Positions 7,643 through 9,624 of a DNA stretch of 9,624 nucleotides are shown piece after piece. The position numbers were made by a program, and so were the translations under genes. Below the pieces are notes generated by a model. That model ran no database searches and was not told the origin of the DNA. It saw only the letters and a program-made list of their open reading frames with translations. Source of the DNA: Polaromonas sp. (GTDB taxonomy: Bacteria; Pseudomonadota; Gammaproteobacteria; Burkholderiales; Burkholderiaceae_C). Each line of letters opens with the position of its first letter. Within the stretch, counting starts at the first letter, position 1. The stretch spans positions 1-9,624 of the forward strand of contig JABMMH010000047.1 of assembly GCA_013205645.1 (NCBI GenBank), read 5' to 3'.

Positions 7643-7828
7643 CTAAGAGGGCTGATTCTGCTTGTGGGTCGAAGCGATCACGGCGGCCAACCCATTGGGC
7701 AGTGCGTGAAGTCGCGAGGAAGACTGGGATGGGAACGGTTTAGCCTGCTGGGCTGGCCGCTGTTGCCGATCATCCAACCACTCTTGCGCAAGCTGCGCCA
7801 GAGACGGTTGGTGATCCGCTGTCAGTGT
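7643..7828 (-). other. 61-codon open frame directly after and in frame with the dksA stop
   Basis: Immediately after the dksA TGA the same frame stays open for 61 codons to a TAG. The translation includes QPSLAQLAQEWLDDRQQ and SSSRLHALPNGLAAVIAS and is rich in Gln, Ser, Pro and Ala. By hand count, about 64% of third positions but only about 49% of second positions are G or C, a mild coding-like bias. It has no good start codon: the first TTG is 17 codons in and no Shine-Dalgarno sequence precedes it. It could be a stop-readthrough extension, the remnant of a small gene, or chance. DksA ending in KLFGD at the TGA is the normal family terminus. I assign no function. Confidence 0.25.
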
Positions 7829-8806
7829 TCAGTCACCGAACAATTTTTGCTTCAGCTCACGGCGTTGTTGGGCTTCCAACGACAAGCTGGCGGTAGGACG
7901 GGCGATCAGACGGCCGACACCGATGGCTTCGCCGGTTTCGTCGCAGTAGCCGTAGTCGCCGGCATCAATCCGGGAAATAGACTGTTCGATTTTTTTGAGC
8001 AACTTGCGCTCGCGGTCACGCGTGCGCAACTCCAGCGCGTGCTCTTCTTCGATCGTCGCGCGGTCAGCGGGATCAGGCACAACAACAGTGTCTTCACGCA
8101 AGTTCTCAGTGGTTTGACCGGCGCTGGCGTGAATTTCACTTTTCAGGATCGACAGTTTGTGGCGGAAAAAAGCCAGCTGCTTGTCGTTCATGTACTCGCT
8201 GTCAGGCATGGCCTTGACCTCTTCGTCCGTCAACTCACTGGCTTCTTTGGTCTTCCAGTTGTTGGCGAGCTTGGGGTCCTTGCGCGCAGCCACGTGCGGG
8301 GGCGGCGAAATCACACGCTCAGTGATGGTGGAGTAGCTGGCTTTGGCAGCATCGGGCGCGTGCGTCGGCACCATCGGTGCGGGCGGCGGCGACTGCGCTG
8401 CGGTGCGGGCGGAGCTACGGCGTCCGGGTTTGAGGGCGGGTGGAGGCGTGATCATGGTCTTTGGAACAGGGGGCGCGGCGGGCAAAGGAGTTGGCGCCGG
8501 CTTGTTAGGTGTGGACGCTGCCTTGGCCGCGCTGGGTAGCGCAACTTTGACAGAAGAGGATGACGGAGATTTCGGCGCTGGTTTGAGCGCCGCTTTCACT
8601 GTCGGCTTGGCAGCTGGTGTGTCGATCAGCTTAACTACAGGCTTTATAACCGATTTGACCGCTGTTTTTTTCTGGATGACTTCTTTGGTAGTCTCTTTTT
8701 TGACCGCAGGCGCAGCCTTTTTTGCCACAGGCTTGGCAGCAGACTTCGCGGCAGGTTTTGCAGCCACTTTTACAGGGGCCTTGCTCTTCTTGGCGGGGGC
8801 TTTCAC
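7829..8806 (-). CDS. dksA: DksA-family RNA polymerase-binding regulator, zinc-finger-degenerate, with long Lys/Ala/Pro-rich N-terminal tail
   Basis: DksA inserts its coiled coil into the RNA polymerase secondary channel and, with ppGpp, adjusts transcription during the stringent response. The C-terminal 125 residues or so match DksA: PDSEYMNDKQLAFFRHKL, the coiled-coil tip DPADRA (245-250; the DxxDxA motif needed for activity), EEEHALELRTRDRERKLLKKIEQ, then DYGYCDETGEAIG and RLIARPTASLSLEAQQRRE. Of the four zinc-finger cysteines only the first remains (C288); the others are T291, S309 and A312. Ahead of this lies about 175 residues of low-complexity, basic Lys/Ala then Pro-rich sequence; E. 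coli DksA totals 151. I chose the GTG at 8806-8804, behind AAAGGAG with 7-base spacing from GGAG, because the product then begins VKAPAKKSKAP and the codons upstream look unlike coding sequence. An ATG at 9019 in the same frame would add 71 residues. Confidence 0.88.
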   Translation of the reverse strand: MKAPAKKSKAPVKVAAKPAAKSAAKPVAKKAAPAVKKETTKEVIQKKTAVKSVIKPVVKLIDTPAAKPTVKAALKPAPKSPSSSSVKVALPSAAKAASTPNKPAPTPLPAAPPVPKTMITPPPALKPGRRSSARTAAQSPPPAPMVPTHAPDAAKASYSTITERVISPPPHVAARKDPKLANNWKTKEASELTDEEVKAMPDSEYMNDKQLAFFRHKLSILKSEIHASAGQTTENLREDTVVVPDPADRATIEEEHALELRTRDRERKLLKKIEQSISRIDAGDYGYCDETGEAIGVGRLIARPTASLSLEAQQRRELKQKLFGD

Positions 8807-9080
8807 GTCTTGTCTCCTTTGGGCACTGGCCTGTGGATGACCTTCGGCTTTCAAAGCCGAGGCCGGGGTGATTTGACCGTCTTGTCTCTTTTTTGTTTTC
8901 TTTTCTGCTTGATTGTCTTGCCCGCTCGGCCTAGCAACTCGATCGGCGAGCGATTTTAGCGGCTCAGGCGCTGCGCTCGGTGCCAATAATCCAAGTCGTT
9001 GTAGAAATGAAACAAACATCGAGCCCTCCAGCTTTTGTACGCATTAACCACAACGTTTTGCAGTTTGCGAAGAGCCTACC
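8807..9080 (-). promoter_or_regulatory. Spacer and probable leader between the CobW-type gene and dksA, with two competing ribosome binding sites
   Basis: This 274-base stretch precedes the preferred dksA start. Next to that start is AAAGGAG (8820-8814). Further upstream GGAGGG (9029-9024) stands 4 bases before an ATG (9019-9017) in the same frame with no stop between, so the long form is also possible. Against it, the 71 extra codons include TTA, two CTA, two AGG and two AGA, codons that look out of place beside the neighbouring genes. The stretch also has an A-rich run (about 8883-8903, minus strand), a hairpin at 8844-8860 and two copies of GAGACAAGACG (8816-8806 and 8888-8878), the first overlapping the ribosome binding site. 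No convincing -35/-10 pair is seen. Confidence 0.5.
8844..8860 (-). other. Small perfect hairpin in the dksA leader
   Basis: TCGGCTT and AAGCCGA (7-base arms) flank a 3-base loop; the outer bases add one further pair across a mismatch. It lies about 24 bases upstream of the AAAGGAG ribosome binding site. No T-run follows on the minus strand, so it is not a terminator. It could influence dksA translation or be incidental. Confidence 0.4.
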
Positions 9081-9624
9081 TCAAACCAGGCACTGCTCAA
9101 GGCCTTGCAGAAAAATATCTTTCGGCAGGTCAATGCCAATGAAAACCATCTTGCTGGTCTTCGCTTCTCCTTCAGCCCAAGCCGGTCCGAGGTCACTGCC
9201 CATCAACTGGTGCACGCCTTGAAAGATCACTTTGCGATCGGTGCCTTCCATGTTCAGCACGCCCTTGTAACGCAGCATGCGCGGGCCATAAATATTCACC
9301 ACAGCGCCCAGAAAATCTTCCAGTTTGGCTGGGCTGAACGCGCGGTCTGAGCGAAACACAAAGCTTTTGACGTCATCGTCATGATGGTGGTGATGGCCGT
9401 GTCCATGGCCGGCGTGATCGTCCGCTGCGTCATGGGCGTGCGACGGATGGTCGCAATGCTCGCCGGGCGCATGGTCGTGGCCAGCGTGCGCGTCTGTCTC
9501 TTCTTTCAAAAAGTCTGGGTCAATGTCGAGCTTGGCATTCAGGTTGAAGCCGCGCAGGTCAAACACATCGGCAATCGCCACTTCGCCAAAATGCACCGCG
9601 CGCTGAGGTGCGCGTGGGTTCATG
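9081..9624 (-). CDS. COG0523/CobW-family GTPase (zinc chaperone-like), C-terminal part only
   Basis: COG0523 proteins are P-loop GTPases; characterised members deliver metals, several of them zinc. The N-terminal GTPase domain is outside the window. The fragment starts MNPRAPQRAV, which matches the INxRAP region just after the G domain in relatives, so its first Met is probably internal and the gene runs on upstream. A His-rich loop follows (fragment residues 46-81, with 15 His, one Cys and many Asp), a feature of metal-handling members. The CobW C-terminal domain comes next: FVFRSDRAFSPAKLEDFL, NIYGPRMLRYKGVLNM, RKVIFQGVHQLMG and MVFIGIDLPKDIF, ending GLEQCLV. It lies upstream of the DksA-type gene on the same strand, a pairing known from zinc-related loci. 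Family is sure; the metal is inferred. Confidence 0.9.
   Translation of the reverse strand, partial: MNPRAPQRAVHFGEVAIADVFDLRGFNLNAKLDIDPDFLKEETDAHAGHDHAPGEHCDHPSHAHDAADDHAGHGHGHHHHHDDDVKSFVFRSDRAFSPAKLEDFLGAVVNIYGPRMLRYKGVLNMEGTDRKVIFQGVHQLMGSDLGPAWAEGEAKTSKMVFIGIDLPKDIFLQGLEQCLV

Noticed and set aside
7639..7743. Short plus-strand peptide containing THWAVREVARKTGM, reminiscent of the helix-turn-helix segment of IS630-type transposases
   Set aside because: It is only 34 codons, ends in a stop, and no frame after it continues with the expected transposase sequence. There are no terminal repeats. The likeness is probably chance.
7783..7792. Palindrome CTTGCGCAAG downstream of dksA
   Set aside because: It is considered as a terminator stem, but it is short and has no T-run after it on either strand.
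7664..8539. 291-codon plus-strand open frame
   Set aside because: It is antisense to the Lys/Ala/Pro-rich DksA gene. Its composition mirrors the GC-rich opposite strand and it shows no family motif. The DksA reading on the minus strand has clear conserved motifs.
9488..9623. Treating the ATG at 9623 as the true start of the CobW-type gene
   Set aside because: The sequence after it matches the middle of the family, after the GTPase domain, so the gene almost certainly begins outside the window.

Overview
The window carries most of a division and cell wall (dcw) cluster, all on the minus strand, with two further minus-strand genes upstream of it. The gene order, the protein sequences and the GC-rich codon use point to a betaproteobacterium of the order Burkholderiales, most likely Comamonadaceae-like. 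This placement comes from remembered family features, not from a search.

Layout in the direction of transcription (right to left): the C-terminal half of a COG0523/CobW-family GTPase with a very His-rich loop (9624-9081); a 274-base spacer or leader holding a hairpin and two competing ribosome binding sites (9080-8807); a DksA-type RNA polymerase-binding regulator with a long Lys/Ala/Pro-rich N-terminal tail and a degenerate zinc finger (8806-7829); and a stretch of about 420 bases without a confident gene (7828-7408). That stretch starts with a 61-codon open frame directly continuing the dksA frame, then has an inverted repeat, and ends with a phased operator for MraZ. After it come mraZ, rsmH, ftsL, ftsI, murE, murF and mraY; mraY is cut by the window edge about 20 residues before its expected end.

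The seven dcw genes are packed as one transcription unit. There are 9 bases between mraZ and rsmH, four consecutive 4-base start/stop overlaps (rsmH/ftsL, ftsL/ftsI, ftsI/murE, murE/murF), and a 10-base overlap between murF and mraY. The products work together. MurE and MurF add meso-diaminopimelate and D-Ala-D-Ala to the UDP-MurNAc peptide, MraY moves the product onto undecaprenyl phosphate, FtsI cross-links septal peptidoglycan, FtsL helps assemble the divisome, RsmH methylates 16S rRNA, and MraZ is the operon's own regulator.

The core genes are ordinary. The points worth a second look are the 10-bp-phased AAAGTGN-type boxes in front of mraZ, the zinc-finger-less DksA with a histone-like tail next to a putative zinc GTPase, the uncertain dksA start, the in-frame extension after the dksA stop, and the use of GTG or TTG starts by four of the seven dcw genes. 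I see no convincing new multi-gene system, mobile element, CRISPR array or RNA gene here.
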